Assembly: GCA_037013495.1 (NCBI GenBank)
Contig: CM072810.1
Location: 109,561,898 to 109,625,897 of the forward strand
DNA length: 64,000 nt
Source of the DNA: Hippophae tibetana
Taxonomy: Eukaryota > Streptophyta > Magnoliopsida > Rosales > Elaeagnaceae
Direction: 5' to 3'
The stretch's first letter is position 1, and each line of letters begins with the position of its first letter. Shown here piece after piece: positions 28,591-46,799 of the stretch. The notes beneath the pieces were generated by a model that did no database searches, was not told where the DNA came from, and saw only the letters and a program-made list of their open reading frames with translations. The translations under genes and the position numbers were made by a program.

Positions 28591-30184
28591 CAAACCTTCT
28601 TGGCCTTATCAAATGAATGAGAAGCTCTTATTGTAATTTCGTTAATATTTGGGTTCATGACACTTTCAATCACACTAGCGGTGTTAAGCCACTCTTGTAT
28701 GCTATTCTACCTATCAATGCAAGGGATTATATGACATGTCTGGCCATTCAAAATGTGCACTAGAGCTTTCTGTTGCTGGTGGAGTTTTAGTTTTCCAATC
28801 AAATTCCTAGTTAAAGATTTATGTCGAATTCAAGGTCTTTTGGAAGGAAATTTAAATTTGAACTCCAAACTTGGAACCCTTAAGCTTTCCTAAAAAATTG
28901 TAACCTTTTGATGGATGAATACGATTACTTCTCCACCTTATATATAAAAGCTCCTCTCATCATTCCACATAATTATTTTTCTTTATTTTCTTTTATTTAT
29001 TTTTCTACTATTATGTTGCATTTAATTTAAAAAAATTATTTTCACACTATCTAAATATTTTCACCCAACAACATTCATACTCCATTTTCTTGTATAGGAA
29101 GTGATGTTATCTTTTGGTCTCCAAGCACAATCCTTGTTCCAATGTCTGTTGAAAACTTCAAGTCAAGCTGATAGGTTGAAGAAACGACCTTGACTGCATG
29201 TAGAAATAGTCTTCCCAAAATGTCATTTATGAATATGGCTAATCAACCATGATTTTCCTTATGTTTATACCTTATCTGATTGTGACTGGTAAGTTCACAT
29301 TGCCTTTTGAAATGAATGGAAATCCAAATAATCATACCAAAGGTGTATTTATCAACTTGAAACGGTAAGAAAGCTTCATTTATTTCTAGGTCTTATAAAA
29401 TAAAACATCGGTCAAGCTATCAGTGTCGATCAATATTTAACACATATTTATGTTAGCCATAAGAAGGATGACCACCAAGGAATCAACATGGGATGAATTA
29501 ACCTACGAGCTTTTCCTTTTGAGAAAGTTAAGTTTATTTCTATCCATTTTGAGACTTTTCCTAAGTTGCATGTAATGAAAATTTATAGGACCTCTTTGCT
29601 TGACTTGGCCTCTTTAATGCATGCCTTTTGAGAATTATTTAAACTACCCCTATTAGGGCTTCATATTATAACTTTGACCACTTAAACTTTGTGTCCTTGT
29701 AGTTGATCCCTTTTATATAGGTCAAAAGGTCCACCATGATGGCTATTATTGTTATAGCATTGGGTTATTCATAAACTACTCTATGTTCCCTTTTTTTTAA
29801 CCTGTTACTCAATTACAACCTTTAGTTTCCAATACACTTTAATTGAATGGTTAATATCATTGTAGAATATGCAATATTGAAACTTGTTTTAGCCAAGGTT
29901 TTTTTTTATTTCTTGGGCTAACATAATATTCATTGGCGTTCAAACTGCATTAACACAACATCTCTTGTTGTCTTAGATTGGTATAATCCTAGAAATCTTG
30001 CCCGAGAAAGTGAGGTTTTTGTCCTTGGTCTTCCTGTTTTCCTTTTGGTTTGGCCTAAACCTTTTATTCTCACAATAAGAGGTTTATCTCTACTCCTATA
30101 CTTTTGATATTTGGTCTCCTTTTAGTGTGATAGAATACACTTGTTTCACACACATGGCACAAAATGTTGATGACAATTATTTTT

Positions 30185-30630
30185 ACATCAAGTAGACTAC
30201 TCTTCGTGAATCTACGAGACATAATAACTTATTAAAACTTAGATTACCGTGGGAGTGATAATCTTTGATCATCTAATGTTTAAATAAATAATGAGATTTG
30301 ATAAACTTCGAAGAGATCTAAATCTCTCTATGATGAATATGAAAAAGAGTGTTCGTAAGTGCTCTTAGATCTTAGATATTAGATTTGAGATATATCTTAT
30401 GTATGAATTTGTATATAGAGTAAAAATAACTTGATAAATATCATTTATTTATATAGATAAACTTATTATAATATCGTTATTATTATTTTTGAACAATTAA
30501 GGAATAATTATTGACTATTTATCTCTTTGTAGAATTTATCTCATAGTTTTACTTATATGATGACAAATAAGGTTTTTTTTTAAGTGAGATCACTCTTTAA
30601 CCGTCTAAAATATATTAAATTACAACCAAG
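30185..30630 (-). repeat. Gypsy relic LTR, higher-coordinate copy
   Basis: Partner of 28085-28590. It ends near ATATATTAAATTACAACC, matching GTATTAAATTATACCTAAC of the other copy. Confidence 0.6.
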
Positions 30631-33600
30631 AAGGACTGAACTTGCTGGAAGCTTGCTAAAGCATGATAAAACCATATTTATTTAGATTTTTAAAAAAGGC
30701 TTAGCATTATTGTTTAGCTAATAGTGCATTAAAACACTATGTCACTATGAAGCAATTAACAGCTGTTTATTAAAAAACAGTTACTGAATTATCAATTTCG
30801 TTTCTTCATTTGATAAATAGTTATAGTGGTCATTGCATTTCTACCATACTTTATATGTCACGCTTATAATTTTTTAATTTTTCTTAAATTAATCAACTAA
30901 AAATATATATTTTGATAACTATCTTGCCTAGAATTTTCTTTTCAGAAAATAATATTAATTTATAATATTTTTTAAAATTTATAATAATAAAAATATCATA
31001 TCTTATTTTTAACTCATATATTTTTATTACAAAAAATATATTCTAAAAATGTCACCGTTATTGCAATTTAAATTGAATTTTGATTAATTTATCTCATTTA
31101 ATGATATATTTTAATTAATTTAATATTATTATAATGTTATTTATATTGATAAAAAATTTAATAATATTATTTTATGTGATTTTTTTTTATCTTTTATAAT
31201 AATTGTATGTTAAACTATTATTGTTAATTTGTTTGTATTTTTTTTTTCTTTCCGTTGGAACTGATAGCGTCCCAATCGGGACACAGGATACAAGAAAACG
31301 TAATTGAATATTATTCGTTGCGTTTATAACAACCGTCTTATTTATTAATTTTAGAGTATTTAATTATGTGATATTTTAAATTAATTAAAATTAAAATTAA
31401 TGTAATTTTAAAAAAAATGATAATATCGTAAAGGGCTGTCCCACATTTGCATCAGCCATATTCTCCTCCGCAATTCTTCCACGTGTCTCGTGCTTTCATT
31501 TAGTTTACGTGTTTGTCACACAGTCACACTTTAGAATATTTGATATTTTTATCATAGCCTCCATATTTTACTAATATATATATTTGTTAATATTTATTTT
31601 TCTTCTTATAATTTATAATTTTAATTTTGATTTGAGATTTTATTTAATTATCAAATAATAAATTCATTACTATGTAATATTATCAACTTTTTACAAAAAG
31701 TTTGGTCTTTATTTTATAAATCTATTATCACATTTTAATTTATATTTAATAATAATAAATAATGACTTAAAATCATAAAAAATTACATTTATTATAGAAA
31801 AAATTATTTAAAATTTAAAATTTACTTATAAAACTATCACATGAAAAATATTAAAAAATTATAATTAATTAAAATCATTATTAAATAATAAAATTTTAAA
31901 TACAAAAGAATTAAATTATTCAACAAAATAAAATTTTAAGAGATGGATCTGTTTTATCATCTTAAAATAAAAATATTCTTTTTGGGTTTTTAATACTTTT
32001 AACAGTAAAGTAATAACCATATGACATTACTCATATTTTTTAGAACTTTACTTAAGCCAAGTAAAATCATGTTTTACCAAAAAAAAAAAAAAGTAAAATC
32101 ATCTTGGTAAAAATCCCACTAACATAAAACGAATAAAAAGAGCTAAAACCGCCGTAAATCCCATAAAAAAAAAACATAAAATGAATAAAAAAAGGTTTAA
32201 GCCGCCCTAAATTTATAAGGTCCAAATGCATAAGATAATCATAGCAAACAAACGCAGCCGTCAGAAATAGAGTAATGCGTGTGCATCTACGACACTTGAG
32301 TTTAAAAAATAAAATCATTTTTACTAATATATGACTTTTGTAATAAAAAAAATGGGTACAAAATCAATCTCTTATATATAAATTTAGATCCGTAAAATTA
32401 CATAGATTTACATATACATTTAATAAATATATAATATTAATTAATTATTAATAATTGATGTTATTTATAAAATTATTTAATTAAAAATATATATAAATAT
32501 AATTTTTTAAGTTGCTTTTATTATCACATGATAAAAAATTAATTTAATTTTTATATAAAAATTTACAAAAATACTTTCAAAATAAATAATTAATTAATTT
32601 TACACTTTAATATAGAGTAAATAAACACCAATTATTATTTTATTAATAAATAGTTAATTCATTTATTAATTTAATTAAAAATATATAAATAATAATTATT
32701 ATTTTATGGGAAGCAATAAGTGTGACACTTTGTGATAGTATTACATAATCTAAATACGAGTGATATTTTATTTAATAAATAAATTAAATATAATATAACT
32801 ATACATATGAACTTAACATGATAGACAAAACTTAATCAAATTTAATAAGTATTTTTATAAATATTTTTTTCTTATAAATAATATAGATTAGTTGACTATT
32901 TTTAATTGATATTAGATATAATATAACTTTGATATAAAAAATATGATTTTTTAACATAATTATTATTTATAAAATAATAATTCAATGTTTATAAAATAAA
33001 GTCAATAAAAAATTATTAAATAAAAATTATATAATTATTATTTATTAATATAAAATTAAAAATATATATATAAAAGAAAGGAGAAAAAAATAGAAAAAAT
33101 AAATAAAACAATAGGAAGATCGATAGTAAAGTAAAATAGAGACTTTTATATATATTAGTTTTTTACTACATAAAATTTAATTTTATTAATGAAATTATTT
33201 ATGTTTAAAAAATTATTTAAATTAACAAATAATTTATAAATAATTTTTTTTGATAATATACTTTTTATCTTATATTATGTGTTAATATTCAAATATTAAT
33301 ATTACTTAAAAAAACATAAACAATATTATGTTATTTAAATTTAATAATTATATAGTAATATTAATTATCGAACAATAATTAATATTTTTCTATAATTTTT
33401 TATTTAAGCACAATTTCTAAAATTTGATAACTCTATAGAAATATTTTAATATTTAGTAATATACAAGAAAAAAATAAAGAATAACCAATGAATAGTAAAA
33501 CTAACAAAAAATAAAAATAAAGGAGATATAAATTCATGTTGATATTTATTTATGTATTAGAAAAATAAATATAAATTAAAAAAATCAAAATGGTATACAA

Positions 33601-35451
33601 TAACTAAAAAAATAACTATTTATAAAAATGTATTTATTTTTAAGACATTTTAATATTTATTTGTGTTTAAAATAAATAGCGGAAGAGTAAAGCGAGAGAA
33701 TAATCAATGTATTGTTCATTGGATATTCCCACTTTTTATTTTTAATTTAAAAATTTATTATTTTAAGGATATTTTGTATTTATTTGTGAGTATAAATAAA
33801 AATGTATGTTTATTTTAAGAACATTTTGTCATTTATTATCAATATATTTTTCATTCATTATTTCAGTTTTTTATTTATAGTAATAGATAATTATAAAAAA
33901 ATATTTATTTTAATGATATTTTGGTATTTATTTGTGTGAATAAATAAAAAGTGTATTTATTTTAGAAATATTTTGATATTTATTTATGTGTATAAATAAA
34001 AACTATTTATTTTTGGGACCAAATTTACTCTCTAATTGAAGTTTGATTCATAAATGAATTGATTAAACATTCGTTAAATGAATAATTATAAATTGTATGA
34101 ATTTTCAACCTTAATATAATAAAAATAATTCTATTATATAAAATATATATTCATAAAAAAATATTTATTGATGTAAAAAATAATAAAATAGGTAAAAAAT
34201 TATATTTATTATATGAAAATTTTGATATTTATTTACATATAAAAACTAACTAAAAGTTAAAAAAGAAATAAATAAATAAAGAAAAAATCAAATAACTACT
34301 AAACTCTTTAACTCTTTTAATATATATATAAGATATATAAAGTAATTATTTATTATATATATATATATTAATATTTATTGGTGTAAAAGCTATTAAAAAG
34401 AATAAAAATTATATTTATTCTGTACATTTTAATATTTATGGATATAGAAAAACTAAAGAAAAAATATAAAAAAGGCATTAACAAGACTCTTTGAAGCTTT
34501 TAATATACTAATTCTTAGAATATGTTGATGTATATATTGATAATTTAAATTTGGTAAATATATAATAATATTAATCTTATAATAATTATTGTTATTGTTT
34601 CAAATATTTTATTTTATAAAAAGTAAATTTTTGAATATAAATTTTTAAGTTATTTTTATTATAATTGAAAAAATAACGTTAAAATGTTTTGTAAGGTGAT
34701 TTGTAAAAATATTCTTAAAATAATTAATTAATTAATTTGTTATTTTAGTGATGAATTAATATATAATAGTAAATATTTTACTAGTAATATAATTCAAATA
34801 TAATATAAACATGAGTTATTTATTATGATATTGGTAATAATTTTATAATTTTATTTAATAAATAATTTAAATTAATAGTATAAGGTATGAACTTATTTAA
34901 TTTTTATTTTTATCATATAACAAGTTAATAATAGAATCATAAACATGATTTGATTAAAATTAATAAGTATTTTTGCTAAAAGTAATTTATATTAATTGAA
35001 TTTTTAATTAATATAAGATATGATATGATTTTGATATAAAAATTATTAATTCAAAAAAAAACAATTTGTTCAAAAGTAACTTAATCGAAAATTAATTAAA
35101 TAAATATTTATTAACTATATAAATTATAAAAATAATAATTATATCATACAAAATAATTATTTATGAAAAAAAAATTTATATAAAAATTTAATAAAAATAT
35201 GAGATATTTATAAGTAAATTAATCAAATATTTATTAAATAGTAATAATTAACTGTATAAATTGCTATCTTAATATAATAAAAATAATTATTAATAAAAAA
35301 ATATTTATTATATAAATTTTTTATTATATTTATTGGTGTTAAGAATTAATAAAATATAAAAAATATTTATTAAATATATATATATATATATTATTTGATA
35401 TTTATTAATATAAAATATAATTAAAAAAAAACGCCCGCATGCCGCTCTTTA
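30631..35451. other. Very AT-rich intergenic spacer
   Basis: Nearly 5 kb dominated by A and T, with no supported gene. A few less AT-rich islands occur at 31235-31290, 31435-31530 and 32100-32230; the last holds two similar ATAAAATGAATAAAAA...CCGCC stretches. Long TAAT/ATTA runs from 32340 onward give no pattern except the repeat listed at 33600-34020. Confidence 0.6.
33600..34020. repeat. Diverged tandem-like repeats in AT-rich DNA
   Basis: A module TTTATTTTAAGACATTTT(A/G)(A/G)TATTTATTTGTGTNTAAATAAAAA recurs about five times at irregular spacing (near 33640, 33770, 33810, 33910, 33960). An old minisatellite is likely. Confidence 0.55.
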
Positions 35452-35459
35452 TATATAAA
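35452..35459 (+). promoter_or_regulatory. Candidate TATA box of reductase copy A
   Basis: TATATAAA about 360 bases before the ATG, at a sharp rise in GC content after the AT-rich spacer. The distance implies a long leader, so this is tentative. Confidence 0.3.
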
Positions 35460-35800
35460 GTGAAGATGTTTTCAATATACACGGGTTTTAAATTATGCCA
35501 ATGAAAGTTCCGATATGACTCCATGACATGACTTATTCGTAGTTATTGTAGTAAACAATCGAAGAAAAGTCATGGCATTTAGATTCTAGATGTTCAAAAA
35601 AACAAACATTTTTTTAACATTAGTCAAGCAGCATCTTTATTTTTTTTTGCTTATTCTTTTCAATTTGAGTGTCCGACACCTACTTAAGAGCCAACTATCG
35701 TTTATAGGCTTAAAAAGTGAGGCAAGTACTATCGTTTGCTGTCCTCCCATTCAACAAAAGCTAACTCAGTTTGTCCCAAAAATAAAATAAAATACCCTAA

Positions 35801-42135
<6,335 letters not shown>

Positions 42136-43013
42136 TGAAAGTCTCCTATTTTAATTTATATTTACCTATCTTGTGGGGGCCTTAGGCTTTCGTTCAGAAT
42201 TTTATATTTTGAGGAGCAATAAGTGAGTTATGGTGTATAATGATGCATTTTCTTGTGCATATATAAAGGTATTGTGATATATACATTTGTACGGACACCG
42301 TGTATTTTTAATTTTAGTGATATCTACATTTAAATAAATATATCAATTTGATGTATTATTTTATTTTATTGAGAGTTTTTTATGCTTGTACAGTACATGT
42401 GTTCTTGACTAAGGTTATTTGTAGTATTTTTGTCTTTAATCTAGAACATTAGTAAGTTAAGATAAGAAAATTCTTAGACTAGTGTCTTTTGTAGCAAATT
42501 TAAATGTAAATATTATCGGAAAAACAAAGATAATAAAAAATATCAAAAATAAATTATTAACAAGTTACCAAATCATGACAACTAGACATTGGCAAAAAGA
42601 CGCTAGTCTCAGAATTTTATAGATTCTCTCCACTGATGTTAATCATTTGGTGTGTATATACATAAAAAAACATTTTATATATGAATAAATATTAATTATA
42701 CATCTTATATACAACTTAAATTAATTCGATTATATATAAATTTGGGTATATTATTTAAGTCCCAGACCTAAGGAATCCTCCTGGAGGACAAAATGAACTT
42801 AAAAGGTCGTGATGCTCGTTATTCACTTATTTTTTTCTGTTTCAATTAACAGTTTGAATCACAATTGTGTCATTCGTTCCGGGAAAGAAGAAAAAAGCAA
42901 TTGTGACATTCATTCTACTCTTAGAAAAAGAAAAATCTAAATAAAAACTTAAGTAATTATTTCACTTTTTGGCTGATGTAAGCAATTACGAGTAAAAATG
43001 TACCCCCTTGGCT
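42136..43013. other. Spacer between reductase copies A and B
   Basis: Contains the probable 3' UTR of copy A (to about 42300) and the upstream region of copy B. The stretch 42840-43013 (AAGCAATTGTGACATTCATT, then GTAAGCAATTACGAGT) resembles the upstream region of copy C, so the promoter was duplicated with the gene. Confidence 0.55.
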
Positions 43014-43021
43014 TATAAATA
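43014..43021 (+). promoter_or_regulatory. TATA box of reductase copy B
   Basis: TATAAATA followed by GACCACACCGG, about 110 bases before the ATG. The same block (TATATAGACCACACCGG) precedes copy C, which supports it as the shared core promoter. Confidence 0.6.
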
Positions 43022-44979
43022 GACCACACCGGCCAGTGTGAGGTTACTCAGTACTTTGAATTGCCTACTTGGACGTCACGAATTACTGTAGTATTAACAT
43101 AGCATTAGAGAGTTTAGGAAAAAGAGAGGCAATGGTTGAAGTGAGGATCGAGCAGGAGTGTTCAGGAACTATGTGTCCGGCTTTCCCAAAGAGTCAGATA
43201 TGCCCGTTACTACATCCACTACCAGATCGAAGCTTCCGGAGGATTCTAATGGCGTTTTGGTGAAGAACCTCTACTTGTCTTGTGACCCAGTAATGCGAAT
43301 TCTCATGGGATGTCTCGAATCTGAACCAGCCTATTTCACTTCCTACACTCCTGCTTCTGCTAGTATTCTTCTTCTTTTTTCTCTCTTTTCCCATTACGTT
43401 GATCACTTGATCTGTTTGACGAAGCAAATTTATGTTATTATTTAGAGAAAAATGTAAGCAATCTGTATCATTGGATTCCAGTTATTTAATTTTTAAGATT
43501 TTTAAAAAATATAAAGTGTATTATTTTAATTAAAAATCATTAAAGTAATGTTTTTTTATTAGTCCGTGCATTTTTTTTTTAAATAAGGATTAAATTACAA
43601 TTCTTATAATAAGTGACCAAATAATAGAAATGAACTAATCCAAAAGAGTTATATAGCCCCGCTCTCATATACTCGAATGCCCACACTACTGCTTGATCAA
43701 GGTTATACCTAAACGTACGATTTTTATTTTGTACATTACTATCTTATTTCACAATGAAACATATAAATGATAAAGTCATCAGTTTTTCACAAACTTGCCA
43801 TAAATATTGTTTTATGGGATTTGAAAATATTGTTCTAATAGTGAAGTAGTGAACTTACCTTGGTCAAATATGCAGCCCTTATTTGGGTATGGAGTGGCTA
43901 AGGTTTTAGAGTCTGGTCACCCCAACTTCAAGGAAGGTGACTTGGTATTGGGGACTACCAAATGGGAAGAGTACAACATACTTACTACCCCTGAGATTCC
44001 TACTATACTGGGATTCTTGGTAGGTTGTTTACTATTTCAAATAGTCTTTACTTTTCCCATTAGTCCTGCTACTTTCTGGCCATTCTTGGTGGAGTCCTAA
44101 ATCTTAGGTTAAAACACTTTTGATTTACTGCAGTCTTATTTCCCAGTTATTCAGTTAATAGGAAGGAATGTATCCTGCTTGCAACTTCTCCTTTCCGCTT
44201 CTTGTGTTTCTGTTAACATGTTGGAAATTTACTTTATTTCTTTTGTAATCAAGGTGCTCGAACAATATAAACTCGCATGTATACAAAATTACTTGGCTTG
44301 TTAGTTTGTGGAATACACAATCATACATATTTTTTATAGTAAATAATAATGAACTTGACAGGATTGAAGCTCTAAGAAGATGCCGATGCCAAATCAGCTT
44401 AAGGTTATCTAATTTGCTGTTTTTTGTATTACCATTTGCTTTCGAACTTACATATATGTTTGAGATAAAAATATTTTCATGCATATGTACTTTTGCTAGG
44501 TAACTTTTGATGATAAAGTACTGTATAGTTTTTTCAATTATGCTCTATGTACTTTTGTATATAGAGAGATGATGCAAAAGTTTTTATTTATATATTTATA
44601 TTTAGATTTATAATTCTTATAAATTAATGTAGAGAAGCTAATCTTGATTGATTGTAAGGATTTTTCATTTTATATCTTGTAGCAAATATTTTTTGTGAGA
44701 CACTAGTGTTGTTGCTGTTGCGCGTCGTTGGCTCTGGTGCTGTTGATGGTGGTGTTACTGGTTGATTTGAAGTATACTTATAAATGTTTGTAATTAATAT
44801 TAAAAAATCCATTTATAATAGTAAGTTTTTATTATGTTTTAGTATATAATAAACTCTCAAACGTAATTATACTTTTAATTTTAATATAATATAATTTTTA
44901 ATATTGTAATTAATAAATTTATTATAATTTATATTGATTTATAATATTGTAATTATTAATTGTATTTTTTATTTATCCA

Positions 44980-45130
44980 TATTCTATGGCATCGATTATT
45001 GAAAAATCGAGACCATAGATGACAGTCTATGGTTTCTCTCACTTAGGTCTCGATTTTTATAACCGTGGTCATAAGTCTACGATCACGGTTAAAAATCGAG
45101 ACCATATATATGTTTTTTAGTAATAACATA
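44980..45130. mobile_element. CACTA-like terminal fragment in intron 2 of copy B
   Basis: AAAAATCGAGACCATAG, GGTCTCGATTTTTATAACCG and CGGTTAAAAATCGAGACC form inverted subterminal repeats, ending in TGTTTTTTAGTAATAAC. Read in reverse the end is like the CACTA terminus CACTACTAAAAAACA with substitutions. A matching opposite end was not found, so it is a fragment. Confidence 0.5.
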
Positions 45131-45267
45131 GATTTTTCCTCTATAAGTATGGCTGGTTTGACTGCTTATGCTGGTTTCTTTGAAGTATGTTCTCCTAAAA
45201 AAGAACATCATGTCTTGTTTCAAAAGCATCTGGTGCTGTTGGTTAGCTTGTTGGACAATTTGTGAAA

Positions 45268-45574
45268 TATTGGATATTAATCATTAATTCAAGGAATAAA
45301 ACAAGGAGCTTAATTCAAGGAATAAAACAAGGAGCTTAATTCAAGGAATAAAACAAGTAGCTTAATTCAAGGAGTAAAACAAGGAATCCTTAATTCAAGG
45401 AGTAAAATAAGGAATCTTTAATTAAAGGAGTAAATCAAGGAATGCTTAATTTAAAGAGTAATTGAAGAAGTAAAATTTCATTATAAATAGCTATACAATT
45501 GTAATGAAAACATGAAGAAAATAATACAAACTAGAAAGCTCTTTTGTGTAGAGTTATTTCTTCTTTTTTCTACA
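45268..45574 (+). repeat. Copia 1 5' LTR
   Basis: 307 bp, ending CTACA before the primer-binding site. The first half is a tandem array of about seven units of TTAATTCAAGGAATAAAACA type (26-28 bp). It is 31 bp shorter than the 3' LTR, mostly through unit number. Confidence 0.88.
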
Positions 45575-45641
45575 TGGTATCAGAGTAGGAAAATTAACTT
45601 GCTTCTGCTTTATTATTATCTTAGCATCTTCAATCTTTGAA

Positions 45642-46643
45642 ATGACTGAAGACAAGCCGCTAGGATCAGAAGCTGAAAGTTCATCGGTGTTTTCCTTCAT
45701 GAATATGCATGAGGTGGATGTCAACCCAAATCAAAGATTAAGCTCAGTCTTGTTGAATGAGTTTAACTACTTGCATTGGTCAAGAGCAATGTCTTTAGCT
45801 CTAGGTGGAAGGTCCAAGTTGGAGTTCATAAATGGAAGCATCGAAGTACCTGATGTTTCATCACTAACCTATGAATCCTGGCTTAGTAAGGATCAACTCG
45901 TTATGTCATGGCTTCTAAATTCCATGGAATGTAAATTAGCTGAAATATTCAGTTATTCTGAATCTGCATACCAACTATGGGAGACGGTCAAGGAAATGTA
46001 TGGCAGTCAAAACAATGCTGCACTAGTTTTTCAATTAAAGAAAGACATCTCAGATCTGCAACAAGATGGCAAGCCTTTTGTACAACTCTTAGGAAGCATG
46101 AAAAGCATGTGGAATGAGTTGGAAATATATCATCCTTATACAACCGATATAGCTCTGCTACGAAAGAGAGCGGAAGAAGATAAGATATTTCAACTTCTAT
46201 CCAGTCTCGATTCAACATATGAAGATATACGATGTTATATACTCATGAATACTAAACTTCCTTCTTTCACCAATGTATATGCGACAATTCAACGTGAAGA
46301 AGTAAGGAGGAAAGTCATGAACAAGGGTACAATGGCTAGTGCACCTGAGGCAAGAGCTTATCTAACCAACGAGAGGAAGTACAAAGGGAAGCATCCAAAC
46401 TTGAAGTGTCAACACTGTAACTATACGGGCCATGTTAAGGACACATGTTGGATTCTACATCCAAAATTAAAACCTGATTTTATAAAGGATAAAGGTTTAC
46501 AGAAAGTGAATCGTACTGCACACCGTGCAAATCATGCTTTTTCCTCTACCTCTAATGTATCTGATCCATTCAAGAACTTCACAGCGAATCTAGCTGAACT
46601 CGTGAATGAGTTTATGTTGTATCTTCAAAGCAAGACAAAATGA
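45642..46643 (+). CDS. Copia 1 gag protein
   Basis: An uninterrupted 333-residue frame. It is the capsid/nucleocapsid part of the element, which in active relatives packages element RNA in cytoplasmic particles. Residues about 25-230 carry the usual plant Copia gag fold pattern (LNEFNYLHWSRAMSLALGGR, SWLLNSM, YQLWETVKEMYG, VFQLKKDI, IFQLLSSLDSTYEDIR). A zinc knuckle follows: Cys256, Cys259, His264 and Cys269, then WILHP. It ends in a stop before the protease, which sits in another frame. A second, damaged copy of this gag lies at 50388. Confidence 0.88.
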   Translation: MTEDKPLGSEAESSSVFSFMNMHEVDVNPNQRLSSVLLNEFNYLHWSRAMSLALGGRSKLEFINGSIEVPDVSSLTYESWLSKDQLVMSWLLNSMECKLAEIFSYSESAYQLWETVKEMYGSQNNAALVFQLKKDISDLQQDGKPFVQLLGSMKSMWNELEIYHPYTTDIALLRKRAEEDKIFQLLSSLDSTYEDIRCYILMNTKLPSFTNVYATIQREEVRRKVMNKGTMASAPEARAYLTNERKYKGKHPNLKCQHCNYTGHVKDTCWILHPKLKPDFIKDKGLQKVNRTAHRANHAFSSTSNVSDPFKNFTANLAELVNEFMLYLQSKTK

Positions 46644-46799
46644 GATAGAATTGACTGTGTGGATAGCATAGAAGACGGAAACTCGACAACATTGCTTGGC
46701 AAGTTTGTGGGTTTCTTGGCAGATACAAAACTCATACCACAAGAGGATATGCAAGGTATCATAAAAACCTTTAAAACTGCTCTTAAAATAAATATGTTG

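Larger units (their letters stand above)
28085..30630 (-). mobile_element. Decayed Ty3/Gypsy LTR retrotransposon
   Basis: Two diverged direct repeats of about 450-500 bp flank the element. One begins near 28085 (AAGACTATTCTTCATGG...ACGAGACA), the other near 30185 (TAGACTACTCTTCGTGA...ACGAGACA), and both share CTCTTAGATCTTAGATNTTAGATTTGAGATAT and GGATAATTATT. Between them, the minus strand around 29500-29100 spells a degenerate retropepsin region like Gypsy polyproteins: PHVDSLVVILLMANINM, IDTDSLTDVLFYKT, INTPLV-LFGFPF, GNVNLPVTI, GDQ-like end. The active-site DTGS-type motif appears as DTDS. Only about 1.6 kb of interior remains, so reverse transcriptase and integrase are lost. No open frame survives. 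Confidence 0.6.

Noticed and set aside
32067..32318. 83-residue minus-strand frame
   Set aside because: Rich in Phe and Tyr from AT-rich DNA, with no recognisable motif or gene context.
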